This document shows positions 51,967 through 59,944 of a DNA stretch of 64,000 nucleotides, one piece after another. Every line of letters starts with the position of its first letter. Positions within the stretch are counted from its first letter, which is position 1. The notes beneath the pieces are model-generated. The model searched no databases. It was not told the DNA's origin and was given only the letters and a program-made list of their open reading frames with translations. A program made the translations under genes and the position numbers. Source of the DNA: Novosphingobium mangrovisedimenti (lineage in GTDB: Bacteria; Pseudomonadota; Alphaproteobacteria; Sphingomonadales; Sphingomonadaceae). The DNA lies in contig NZ_JANZXA010000014.1 in assembly GCF_025153475.1 (NCBI RefSeq), positions 62,001 to 126,000 of the forward strand, given 5' to 3'.

Positions 51967-52102
51967 CCGGAAAGGAGGGGGACAAGCGTGCCGCGTACCT
52001 CTCGAAGTGCCGGCGTGAAACGAACCCGCATTCAAGCAGGGCTCGGCGCGCCGGCCGCAGGGCGGAACGATAAAATTACATCAACATGAGGGCGTTCCTA
52101 AT

Positions 52103-52942
52103 ATGAAAACTCGTCAGTTTGCCGGTGCTGCAGCTCTTGCCGCGGCCTGTCTCGCGTTTGCCACCCCCGTGGCGGCCCAGGACATTCCGGAATCGATCAC
52201 GATCTCCGGCAGTGCGACGCTGGTCACCGACTACCGCTTCCGTGGCGTTTCCATGACCGACAAGGAAATGGCGGTTCAGGCCGGCCTCGACATTTCACAT
52301 GAGAGCGGCGTGTACATCGGCACCTGGGCCTCGAACCTTTCGGGATGGGGTACTTTCGGCGGTTCCAACATGGAACTCGACATCTACGGCGGTTATGCGA
52401 CCGAAGTCGTCAGCGGCATCACCGTGGACGTGGGCCTGACCTGGTACATGTTCCCGGGCGGACTCGACACCACCGACTTCGCCGAGCCCTACGTGAAGGT
52501 TTCCGGTGACATCGGGCCGGCGAACCTGCTGGTCGGCGTGGCCTACGCGCCCAAGCAGGAAGCGCTTGGCACCTGGTACAACACCGCTGCTTCGGTGGCG
52601 TACGACAACCCGGGCGACAAGAACGACAACCTCTACATCTGGACCGACGGCAGCGTCGGCGTCCCGAACACCGGGCTCACCCTGAAGGGCCACATCGGCT
52701 TCTCCGACGGCAACCCGGGCCTCGGCCCCTGGGGCACCAGCCCGGCGCCGACCGGCAAGTACATCGACTGGATGCTGGGTGCCGACTACGTGCTCGGCCC
52801 GGTGACGCTCGGCGTTGCCTATGTCGACACCGACCTGTCGAAGTCGGAAACGGCTTATCTGCAGCCCAATTTCTCGTCGACCAAGGACGGCTCGTCGATC
52901 GCGGGATCGACCGTGCTGTTCTCGATCTCTGCCGGTTTCTGA
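52103..52942 (+). CDS. TorF-family putative porin
   Basis: 279 residues. The signal peptide MKTRQFAGAAALAAACLAFATPVAAQ is followed by a beta-barrel with alternating residues and family-typical SGSATLVTDYRFRGVSMTDKEMAVQAGLDISHESGVYIGTWASNLSG and a terminal STVLFSISAGF ending in Phe. TorF proteins are outer-membrane channels common in sphingomonads, function poorly defined. Followed by a terminator, so monocistronic. The site at 51949 suggests it belongs to the same regulon as the carbonic anhydrase operon. Confidence 0.9.
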   Translation: MKTRQFAGAAALAAACLAFATPVAAQDIPESITISGSATLVTDYRFRGVSMTDKEMAVQAGLDISHESGVYIGTWASNLSGWGTFGGSNMELDIYGGYATEVVSGITVDVGLTWYMFPGGLDTTDFAEPYVKVSGDIGPANLLVGVAYAPKQEALGTWYNTAASVAYDNPGDKNDNLYIWTDGSVGVPNTGLTLKGHIGFSDGNPGLGPWGTSPAPTGKYIDWMLGADYVLGPVTLGVAYVDTDLSKSETAYLQPNFSSTKDGSSIAGSTVLFSISAGF

Positions 52943-52983
52943 CCGACCCACAGTCAGAAACCCAGGCGGCCAGGCCGCCATCT

Positions 52984-53020
52984 GGACGCTCGGCCCATCC
53001 GCAAGGCCGGGCGTCCTTTT
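52984..53020 (+). terminator. Terminator after the porin gene
   Basis: A 12-base stem with one G-T wobble (GGACGCTCGGCC 52984-52995 / GGCCGGGCGTCC 53005-53016), then TTTTCGTTT. Confidence 0.85.
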
Positions 53021-53143
53021 CGTTTGGGCCCTCGGCCGGAACATTTTCCCAGCCCGCTTCGGACATGCTATAGGTATCGGAAAGTACGTGACATCCCGTC
53101 GTAAAACCGACGGGCGAGAGCCGAGAACCTGACGAGGAGGGGG

Positions 53144-54565
53144 ATGCCGATGGCTGAACTCCCGGGATCAAAGAACCTGTCGTGGTGTTTTGGGATGTGC
53201 GCTGTCGCGCTCATGCTCGTGCTGTCGTGGGCGGGCCTTGCGGGCGCCGCTCCATCGGTGCGCGGCGGGGCATACATGCTGCAGATCGACGGTGCGATCG
53301 GCCCGGCTACGGCGGCCTATGTTTCCGAAGGGCTCGAACGGGCGCGCGACGAAGGCGCGCAACTGGTCATCATGGAGATGGACACGCCGGGCGGCCTCGA
53401 CAAGTCGATGCGCGAGATCATCCAGGCGATCCTGGCGATGCCGGTTCCGGTCGTGACTTATGTCCATCCGAGCGGGGCGAGGGCGGCGAGCGCGGGCACC
53501 TATATCCTCTGTGCCAGCCACGTCGCGGCGATGGCCCCGGGGACCAACCTCGGGGCGGCGACACCGATCCAGATCGGCGCCGTGCCGGGGCAGCCGGACA
53601 GCCGCGGCGGACAGGGGGCAGGCAAGGACAATGCTGCGGCGGGGGCGCCCAAGAGCGCCGGTGAACGCAAGGCGGTAAACGACGCGGTCGCCTATATCCG
53701 TTCGCTGGCCGAACTGCGCGGGCGCAACGCCGACTGGGCCGAGCAGGCGGTCCGCGATGCCGCCAGCCTTTCCGCACGGGCCGCGCTGGAACGCAACGTC
53801 GTCGATATCGTCGCAGCCGACGTACCCTCGCTGCTCGGGCAGCTCGACGGCCGGAAGGTCGTCGTCAACGGCAGGTCGCGTACGCTTGAAACCACCGGGA
53901 TCGCGCTGGTGCGCGTCGAGCCGGACTGGACCACGCGGTTCCTCGGCGCGATTACCGATCCCAACATCGCGCTGATGCTGATGATGATCGGCATCTACGG
54001 CCTGTTCTTCGAATTCTGGAACCCGGGATCGATCGTTCCGGGAACGGTCGGCGCGATCTCGCTCCTGATCGGGCTCTATGCACTCGCGGCGCTGCCTGTC
54101 GATTTCGCGGGCCTTGCGCTGATCGTTCTGGGGCTGGGGCTGATGGTGGCGGAGGCTTTCGCGCCTTCCTTCGGAGCGCTGGGCATAGGCGGCATCGCCG
54201 CGTTCATCTTCGGTGCTGCGATCCTGTTCGATACCGGCGCGCCGGGCTTCAGGATCAACTGGTCCGTCCTTGCCGGCGTGGCCGTGTTCAGCGCGGGGCT
54301 CATCATCGTGGTCGCGCGGACCGGCATCCGGTCGCTGCGAAGACCGGTGGCGACAGGCCGCGAGGAACTGATCGGGGCAAGCGGGAAAGTGCTCGACTGG
54401 GAGGGCGGCAGCGGCCACGTTTTCGTTCACAGCGAGCGATGGAACGCGGCGGGGCCGGCGTCGCTGCCCGCGGGCGCGATGGTGATGGTTCGCGACATCG
54501 ACGGTTTGCAGCTCAGCGTGGTGCCCGAGGCGTCCGATCTGACAGGAGAAGGCGAAGATGGATAG
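53144..54565 (+). CDS. NfeD-family membrane-bound serine protease (ClpP-class)
   Basis: 473 residues (ATG 53144, GAGGAGGGGG upstream; ATG 53150 is an alternative). A signal/anchor (CFGMCAVALMLVLSWAGLAGAAPS) is followed by a ClpP-like domain with MEMDTPGGLDKSMREIIQAI and the catalytic Ser in RAASAGTYI. It continues with 3-4 membrane helices (IALMLMMIGIYGLFFEFWNPG onward) and a C-terminal NfeD OB-fold (GKVLDWEGGSGHVFVHSERW). NfeD proteases pair with stomatin-like proteins and cleave their hydrophobic C-termini. The next gene is exactly that partner, overlapping by eight bases. Confidence 0.93.
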   Translation: MPMAELPGSKNLSWCFGMCAVALMLVLSWAGLAGAAPSVRGGAYMLQIDGAIGPATAAYVSEGLERARDEGAQLVIMEMDTPGGLDKSMREIIQAILAMPVPVVTYVHPSGARAASAGTYILCASHVAAMAPGTNLGAATPIQIGAVPGQPDSRGGQGAGKDNAAAGAPKSAGERKAVNDAVAYIRSLAELRGRNADWAEQAVRDAASLSARAALERNVVDIVAADVPSLLGQLDGRKVVVNGRSRTLETTGIALVRVEPDWTTRFLGAITDPNIALMLMMIGIYGLFFEFWNPGSIVPGTVGAISLLIGLYALAALPVDFAGLALIVLGLGLMVAEAFAPSFGALGIGGIAAFIFGAAILFDTGAPGFRINWSVLAGVAVFSAGLIIVVARTGIRSLRRPVATGREELIGASGKVLDWEGGSGHVFVHSERWNAAGPASLPAGAMVMVRDIDGLQLSVVPEASDLTGEGEDG

Positions 54566-55337
54566 TGTGAGCAGTATCGGCTTCTTTTCCCCTCTGGTCC
54601 TCCTCCTGCTCCTTTTCCTGTGGGCGGCGATCAAGATCCTGAGGGAGTACGAACGCGGCGTGGTGTTCACGCTGGGGCGCTTTACCGGCGTGAAGGGGCC
54701 GGGGCTCATCATCCTCATTCCCTTCGTCCAGCAGATGGTCCGTACCGACTTGCGCACGGTCGTGCTCGACGTGCCGACGCAGGACGTGATCTCGCGCGAC
54801 AACGTTTCCGTGAAAGTGAATGCCGTCGTCTATTTCCGGGTGCTGGACCCCGAGAGTGCGATCATCCAGGTCGAGGATTTCATCCAGGCGACCAGCCAGC
54901 TGGCGCAGACGACGCTGCGCTCGGTGCTGGGCAAGCACGAACTCGATGAAATGCTCGCCGAGCGTGACAAGCTCAATGCCGACATTCAGGAGATTCTCGA
55001 CAAGCAGACGGATGCCTGGGGCATCAAGGTCGCCAATGTCGAGATCAAGCATGTCGACATCGACGAATCGATGATCCGGGCCATTGCCCGCCAGGCCGAG
55101 GCCGAACGCGAACGGCGGGCCAAGGTGATCAATGCCGAAGGCGAGCAGCAGGCGGCGGCGAAGCTGCTCGAAGCCGCCCACATCCTCGGCCAGGCGCCGG
55201 AGGCGATGCAGTTGCGCTACCTTTCGACGCTGAACATCTTCGCCAACGAGGGCAACAATTCGACGGTCGTGTTCCCCTTCCCGATGAGTTTCGCCGACTG
55301 GCTGGTGTCGAAAAAGGACAAGTCGCAGGACGCGTGA
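54558..55337 (+). CDS. Slipin (stomatin-like SPFH protein)
   Basis: 259 residues. An N-terminal membrane hairpin (FFSPLVLLLLLFLWAAIKIL) is followed by the SPFH domain (EYERGVVFTLGRFTGVKGPGLIILIPFVQQMVRTDLRTVVLDVPTQDVISRDNVSVKVNAVVYFRV) and a helical end (AEGEQQAAAKLLEAAHIL). It scaffolds membrane microdomains. The start lies inside nfeD, a conserved operon arrangement. Confidence 0.95.
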   Translation: MDSVSSIGFFSPLVLLLLLFLWAAIKILREYERGVVFTLGRFTGVKGPGLIILIPFVQQMVRTDLRTVVLDVPTQDVISRDNVSVKVNAVVYFRVLDPESAIIQVEDFIQATSQLAQTTLRSVLGKHELDEMLAERDKLNADIQEILDKQTDAWGIKVANVEIKHVDIDESMIRAIARQAEAERERRAKVINAEGEQQAAAKLLEAAHILGQAPEAMQLRYLSTLNIFANEGNNSTVVFPFPMSFADWLVSKKDKSQDA

Positions 55338-55446
55338 CACCGTCCCGCGCATACCCCTCAAGCATTCACGCGGACGTTGCGGGGGGAGGGGGAGTGGTGT
55401 AAGAAAAGGCAACCCCGGCGCGTGTTGAAAACCTGCGGAGCATCCC

Positions 55447-56772
55447 ATGACGATGCAAGGCCGGATAACAGTTGACCAAACGGCGCTCGCGCACGGTCTG
55501 CGTGCCGCTGGCGAGCGCTTGCCCAGTCCCGATGCGCCCGATTTCGCCGATGCGTTCGAGCGCTTTGGCGACGCGCGCGTGGTCCTCCTTGGGGAAGCCA
55601 CGCACGGCAGCCATGAATTCTATGCCGCGCGTGCGGCGATCACGCGGCGGCTGATCGAACGGCACGGCTTCAATTGCGTGGCGGTGGAGGGCGACTGGCC
55701 CGACATTGCCCGGATCGACGCCTATGCCCGCCACCGCGCGCCGCGTCCGCGCCGGGGGGAGGCGTTCGTGCGCTTCCCCACCTGGATGTGGCGCAACGAG
55801 GAAGTGCTGGCCTTCGCCGACTGGCTGCGAGGGCACAATGCGGCGCTGCCCGAGGATGAACGCGCGAGCATGCATGGGCTCGACGTCTATTCGCTGAGCG
55901 AATCGATGCATGCCGTGATCGCCTATCTCGATGCCCACGATCCGCAGGCCGCTGCCGAGGCCCGGCGGCGCTATGCCTGCCTGATGGCATGGCAGGACGA
56001 GCCGCAGCACTATGGCCGGCAGGTCGAGTACGGCAATCTCGGCGACTGCGAGGATGCGGTGGTAGCGCAGCTCGAACGGTTGCTGGCCGAGCGGATGGAA
56101 TACATCGGGGAGGACGGCGAGGCCTTCTTCGATGCCGAGCAGAATGCGCGGATCGTGCGGGCGGCCGAGCAGTACTACCGCGCCATGTATCGCGGATCGG
56201 CGGCAAGCTGGAACTTGCGCGACCGCCACATGTTCGACACGCTCCTGCGGCTCATGGCCCACCGCGAGGATGCGCGCACGGCGATCTGGGCGCACAATTC
56301 TCACATCGGCAATGCCTCTGCCACCGCGATGGGCTGGCGGGGTGAGTTCAACATCGGCGAACTGGTGCGCGCCGCCTTCGGCGATCAGGCCGTGCTGATC
56401 GGTTTCGGAACCGACCGGGGCACCGTGGCCGCCGCTTCCGACTGGGGCGCGGACATGCGGGTGATGCAGGTGCGTCCGGCGCGCGACGACAGCTGGGAAG
56501 CGGCTTTTCGTCGCACCGGCCTTGCCCGCAGCCTGACCGACTGGCGCGGCCACAAGCGCAAGGACCTTGCGGGTCTGCTCTCGCAGACCTTGCTCGAACG
56601 CGCGATCGGGGTGGTCTATCGGCCCGAAACCGAGCGCGCGAGCCACTACTTCGAAGCCGTGATCGCCGACCAGTTCGACGCCTTCGTCTGGTTCGAGGAA
56701 ACCAGGGCGGTCACCCCGCTGGGCCATGAAAGGCCGCACGGCGCCCCCGAAACCTGGCCGTTCGGGCTATGA
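55447..56772 (+). CDS. Erythromycin esterase-family protein
   Basis: 441 residues. Family motifs include VLLGEATHGSHEFYAARAAITRRLIERHGFNCVAVEGDWPD (catalytic His and Glu region), SMHGLDVYSLSES, IWAHNSHIGNASATAMGW, and the C-terminal FDAFVWFEETRAV. No signal peptide. Many chromosomal members are not macrolide esterases and have unknown roles. Here it overlaps an alpha/beta hydrolase gene (ATGA), followed by a phosphoribosyltransferase, an association also known from fused PRTase-hydrolase-esterase proteins. So resistance should not be assumed. Confidence 0.9.
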   Translation: MTMQGRITVDQTALAHGLRAAGERLPSPDAPDFADAFERFGDARVVLLGEATHGSHEFYAARAAITRRLIERHGFNCVAVEGDWPDIARIDAYARHRAPRPRRGEAFVRFPTWMWRNEEVLAFADWLRGHNAALPEDERASMHGLDVYSLSESMHAVIAYLDAHDPQAAAEARRRYACLMAWQDEPQHYGRQVEYGNLGDCEDAVVAQLERLLAERMEYIGEDGEAFFDAEQNARIVRAAEQYYRAMYRGSAASWNLRDRHMFDTLLRLMAHREDARTAIWAHNSHIGNASATAMGWRGEFNIGELVRAAFGDQAVLIGFGTDRGTVAAASDWGADMRVMQVRPARDDSWEAAFRRTGLARSLTDWRGHKRKDLAGLLSQTLLERAIGVVYRPETERASHYFEAVIADQFDAFVWFEETRAVTPLGHERPHGAPETWPFGL

Positions 56773-57428
56773 GCGCGGCGTCCGCCAACGGCCTGGCGCA
56801 TGAAGTGCGCTTCGGCGACAAACCGGAACTGGTGGCTATTCTGGGCGTGCCCGAAAATGCCCGGGGCCTTGTCGTCTTCGCCCATGGCAGCGGCAGCGGA
56901 AGGCTCAGCCCGCGCAACAACTATGTTGCCGCGCGCCTGCGCGAAGATGGCATGGCGACGTTGCTGCTCGACCTGTTGAGCCCGCAGGAAGAGCGGGACC
57001 GTGCCAACGTGTTTGACATCGCGCTGCTCGCCTCCCGGCTGCGTCTGGCCGTGGACTGGGCGGCGAGCCAGCCGGAAACGCGGGACCTTCGTCCTTGCTA
57101 CTTCGGCGCCAGCACCGGCGGCGGCGCGGCGCTGATGGCAGCCGCCGGCGATCCGCGCATCGCTGCGGTGGTGTCGCGCGGCGGGCGGCCCGACCTTGCC
57201 GGGGCGGAAGCCCTGGCCCGCGTGCAGGCGCCGACGCTGCTGATCGTCGGAGAGATGGACGGCGTGGTCATCGACCTGAATGCCTCGGCCTACGATGCCA
57301 TGCAGTGCGAGCGGGAAATGACGATCGTTCCGGGGGCGGGCCATCTCTTCGAGGAGCCGGGAACGCTGGATCAGGTCGTCGCTCTCGCCAGCGAATGGTT
57401 CCGCCGACATCTGGGAGGCACGCAATGA
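56769..57428 (+). CDS. Alpha/beta hydrolase (dienelactone hydrolase-like)
   Basis: 219 residues starting inside the preceding stop (ATGA). It has the opening LVAILGVPENARGLVVFAHGSGSGRLSPRNN, a nucleophile elbow region CYFGASTGGGAALMAAAG (Ser in GAS-x-G), the acid in TLLIVGEMDGVVIDLN, and the His in VPGAGHLFEEPG. A serine hydrolase of unknown substrate. Coupled on both sides by 4-base overlaps. Confidence 0.88.
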   Translation: MSAASANGLAHEVRFGDKPELVAILGVPENARGLVVFAHGSGSGRLSPRNNYVAARLREDGMATLLLDLLSPQEERDRANVFDIALLASRLRLAVDWAASQPETRDLRPCYFGASTGGGAALMAAAGDPRIAAVVSRGGRPDLAGAEALARVQAPTLLIVGEMDGVVIDLNASAYDAMQCEREMTIVPGAGHLFEEPGTLDQVVALASEWFRRHLGGTQ

Positions 57429-58111
57429 GGGGCCGCACAAGCTTTGCCGATCGCGAGGAGGCCGGGCAGTATCTGGCGCGGGCGGTCGAGGCGCTAAATC
57501 TGGACAACCCCGTCATCCTTGCCTTGCCTCGCGGCGGCGTGCCGGTCGGCTTCGAAGTGGCCAAGGTGCTCGGGGCGCCGCTGGACATCCTGATGGTTCG
57601 CAAGATCGGGGCCCCGGGGCACGAGGAATATGGCATCGGTGCGCTGGTGGACGGCGCTTCGCCCCAGGTAGTCGTGGACGAGGCGATGGCGCGGATGGTG
57701 GGCGCCAGCAGTGAATACATCGACCGGCAGGTCGAGCGGGAACTGGCCGAGATAGAGCGCCGCCGCGTGCTCTATCGCACCGGCCCGCCGATCGCGCTCG
57801 AAGGGCGGACGGTCGTCATCGTCGATGACGGGATCGCGACCGGCGGCACTGTGCGGGCGGCCCTGCAGGGGCTTGCCAAGGCCAGGCCGGCGCGGATCGT
57901 GCTTGCCATTCCGCTCGCGCCCAGGGATGTCCTGCCCGATCTGGAGGCGCTGTGCGACCGTGTGGTCTGCCTGGCGTCGCCCGAGCCGTTCCATGCCGTG
58001 GGGATGCACTACCGCGATTTCCGGCAGACGGAGGATGCGGAAGTCATCCGCCTGCTCGCCGAGGCGCGGGGCTGGACCAAGCCCGGACTGGATGAAACCA
58101 GGGTGTCCTGA
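57425..58111 (+). CDS. Phosphoribosyltransferase family protein
   Basis: 228 residues from ATG 57425 (ATGA overlap). PRTase motifs are ILALPRGGVPVGFEVAKVLGAPLDILMVRKIGAPGHEEYGIGAL and the PRPP loop RTVVIVDDGIATGGT. Length and lack of other domains fit the stand-alone form of the PRTase that is fused to the hydrolase or esterase elsewhere. Substrate base unknown. Confidence 0.92.
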   Translation: MRGRTSFADREEAGQYLARAVEALNLDNPVILALPRGGVPVGFEVAKVLGAPLDILMVRKIGAPGHEEYGIGALVDGASPQVVVDEAMARMVGASSEYIDRQVERELAEIERRRVLYRTGPPIALEGRTVVIVDDGIATGGTVRAALQGLAKARPARIVLAIPLAPRDVLPDLEALCDRVVCLASPEPFHAVGMHYRDFRQTEDAEVIRLLAEARGWTKPGLDETRVS

Positions 58112-58163
58112 AGGGATTGGCTTGCCGCGTTGAAGCATGGTCGGATCGAGAAAGGGTGATACG

Positions 58164-58610
58164 ATGAAGATCGAGAACGGCACATTGGTGATGGTTCTGG
58201 ATGGAGCCAAATCCCTCGTTTTCAGGAACGATGGCGACAGCAAGTATCCCGTCCTGACCACGATACGGCATGAAGAGACGGCCAATGCGTCATCCGGAGA
58301 GATCGGGTCCGATGCGGCGGGGCGAGTTCAGATGGGTATGGGCACGCGCGGCAGCAGCTACGGGGAGACCGACTGGCACGAGCATGCCGAGGAAACTTTC
58401 GCGAGGGATGCCGCCGCCTTGCTGGAAAGTTTCGCGGCCGGAGCGCCCGGAGCCGGCGTGGTCGTGATTGCAGCACCCCGGGCTCTTGGCGAACTGCGCA
58501 AGCATTACGGCCGCGAGACGAGCGCGCGGCTGATCGGCGAGATCGGCAAGGACATGGCGCATCACATGACCGACGACATCGTCGACGTCATCGCCGCGCA
58601 CAAGTCCTGA
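58164..58610 (+). CDS. Host attachment family protein
   Basis: 148 residues from ATG 58164 (AAAGGGTGATACG upstream). It resembles the host-attachment protein family (pfam10116): GTLVMVLDGAKSLVFRNDGD, near-centre WHEHAEETFARDAAALLESF, and end VIAAPRALGELRKHYGRET ... DMAHHMTDDIVDVIAAH. The name comes from plant-attachment mutants; many members are cytosolic and of unknown activity, and the fold resembles eRF1-like/VLRF1 stress proteins. It lies 52 bases after the PRTase gene. Confidence 0.85.
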   Translation: MKIENGTLVMVLDGAKSLVFRNDGDSKYPVLTTIRHEETANASSGEIGSDAAGRVQMGMGTRGSSYGETDWHEHAEETFARDAAALLESFAAGAPGAGVVVIAAPRALGELRKHYGRETSARLIGEIGKDMAHHMTDDIVDVIAAHKS

Positions 58611-58616
58611 ATGCGT

Positions 58617-58649
58617 GCTTGCCCGGTCTCCGGGGGAGGCCGGGCAAGC
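58617..58649. terminator. Hairpin between convergent genes
   Basis: A perfect 10-base stem (GCTTGCCCGG 58617-58626 / CCGGGCAAGC 58640-58649), no T-tract on the plus side. It may act as a weak bidirectional terminator. Confidence 0.4.
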
Positions 58650-58664
58650 GTCTGCCCCGACGTG

Positions 58665-59501
58665 TCATCCTTGTCCGGAAAACAGCGTTCGGGTGCGTCC
58701 GCCGACCCAGACCTGACCACTCGCATCCTGCCGCAGGTCGACCCGGCCGCTCCGGCCCAGTCGTGTGCCCTGCGCGGCCACATAGTGATCCCGTGCCCGT
58801 CCGCTGGAGAACAGCCATTGCGCGACGGAGGCATTGAGGCTCCCGGTAACGGGGTCCTCGATCAGGGAGCCATCCGGTCCGGTGAAGAGCGCACGTACTT
58901 CGAATGCTGCCTCGCCACCGGGCGCGTGCGGCCCCACGATCCCGATGTCCAGCCGTTCCGGATGGTGCCTGATCGGGTCGATTGCCAGCACCGCTTCCGC
59001 CGATGACAGCAGTACCGCGATCCAGCCCGGCCCGTTGTCCACCCAACGGGCTTCGACGATCGCTTCGGGATCAACCCGCAGTGCCTCGGCGATCTTCGCG
59101 ACCTCGGCTTCGGTCGGTACGCCGTCACGGATCAGTGGCGGCGCCGCAAAGGCCAGGCGCTCCGCTTCCCGGCGAATTTCCACAAGGCCAACGCCGCATT
59201 CCTGAACGACGATGCCTTCGCGCTTCGGCCTGCCGCCGGCTTCAAGCCACGCGTGGCAGGTGCCGAGCGTCGGGTGTCCGGCGAAGGGCAGTTCATGCGC
59301 GAGCGTGAAGATCCGTACGCGATAGTCGGCATCGTCGCGCGTCGGCGGCAACAGGAACGTGGTTTCGGACAGGTTCAGCCAGCGCGTGATGCGCTGCATG
59401 TCCTCGGTGTCGAGATCCTCGCCATCGGCGATTACCGCGAGCGGGTTGCCGGTGAAGGGATCGGTCCCGAACACGTCGACGAGTTTGAAGGGGCGTTTCA
59501 T
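58665..59501 (-). CDS. PhzF-family isomerase-like protein
   Basis: 278 residues. It opens FKLVDVFGTDPFTGNPLAVI, has the catalytic Glu in LNLSETTFLLPP, then LAHELPFAGHPTLGTCHAWLE and the second-half GSLNASVAQWLFSSG. PhzF-like proteins are diaminopimelate-epimerase-fold isomerases; most are not phenazine enzymes. No phenazine genes are present here, so function is unknown. It lies 12 bases upstream of, and in the same direction as, no other gene; the UrcA gene precedes it on the same strand. Confidence 0.92.
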   Translation of the reverse strand: MKRPFKLVDVFGTDPFTGNPLAVIADGEDLDTEDMQRITRWLNLSETTFLLPPTRDDADYRVRIFTLAHELPFAGHPTLGTCHAWLEAGGRPKREGIVVQECGVGLVEIRREAERLAFAAPPLIRDGVPTEAEVAKIAEALRVDPEAIVEARWVDNGPGWIAVLLSSAEAVLAIDPIRHHPERLDIGIVGPHAPGGEAAFEVRALFTGPDGSLIEDPVTGSLNASVAQWLFSSGRARDHYVAAQGTRLGRSGRVDLRQDASGQVWVGGRTRTLFSGQG

Positions 59502-59516
59502 GCGATCTCCTTCCGA

Positions 59517-59843
59517 TCAGTTGTAGCGCTGATGCGCAAGGGTCAGCAAAGGGGCATCGATCCGTGTCACCGTTTCGGCCACGCTGTTGCGCCAGCAAGT
59601 GGATCTGCGGACGGACAGCTTTACTTCGCGCAGGCTGAACGATGATGCGCCGCACACGGTGAGCGCCGCGTTTTCGATCCGTGCGAGCATTCGCCGCGCT
59701 GCTTCTGGCGTATCGGGATGCAGGTCTGCCAGTTGCAGGGTGACAGCATAGCTGTTGGGGCCGACCTTGTCCTGCGCGGCGGCGGGGGCTGCCGTCGCGA
59801 TGCAGAGAGCGGCGACGAGCGACGGATAGAGCTTGGTCTTCAT
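59517..59843 (-). CDS. UrcA-family protein
   Basis: 108 residues from ATG 59843 (GGAGGAAAAG upstream). A signal peptide MKTKLYPSLVAALCIATAAPAAAQ is followed by YAVTLQLADLHPDTPEAARRMLARIENAALTVCGA and a final Cys (RRSTCWRNSVAETVTRID), a Cys-pair pattern typical of UrcA, a sphingomonad/alphaproteobacterial periplasmic family of unknown role. It is divergent from the MocR-type regulator. Confidence 0.85.
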   Translation of the reverse strand: MKTKLYPSLVAALCIATAAPAAAQDKVGPNSYAVTLQLADLHPDTPEAARRMLARIENAALTVCGASSFSLREVKLSVRRSTCWRNSVAETVTRIDAPLLTLAHQRYN

Positions 59844-59944
59844 CTTTTCCTCCTGTGCGCCCTCCAATGCATGAAAAACGCTGGCCACCACAGGGACGGA
59901 TAGATACAATTCAATAAAACCGTACCGATCAGGATTTCAGTACA

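Noticed and set aside
55447..56772. Reading the erythromycin esterase-like gene as an antibiotic resistance gene
   Set aside because: The operon context and conserved chromosomal family point to a housekeeping or unknown role; nothing indicates acquisition on a mobile element.
58665..59501. Phenazine biosynthesis
   Set aside because: PhzF-like proteins are widespread without phenazine pathways, and no phzA-G partner is present.
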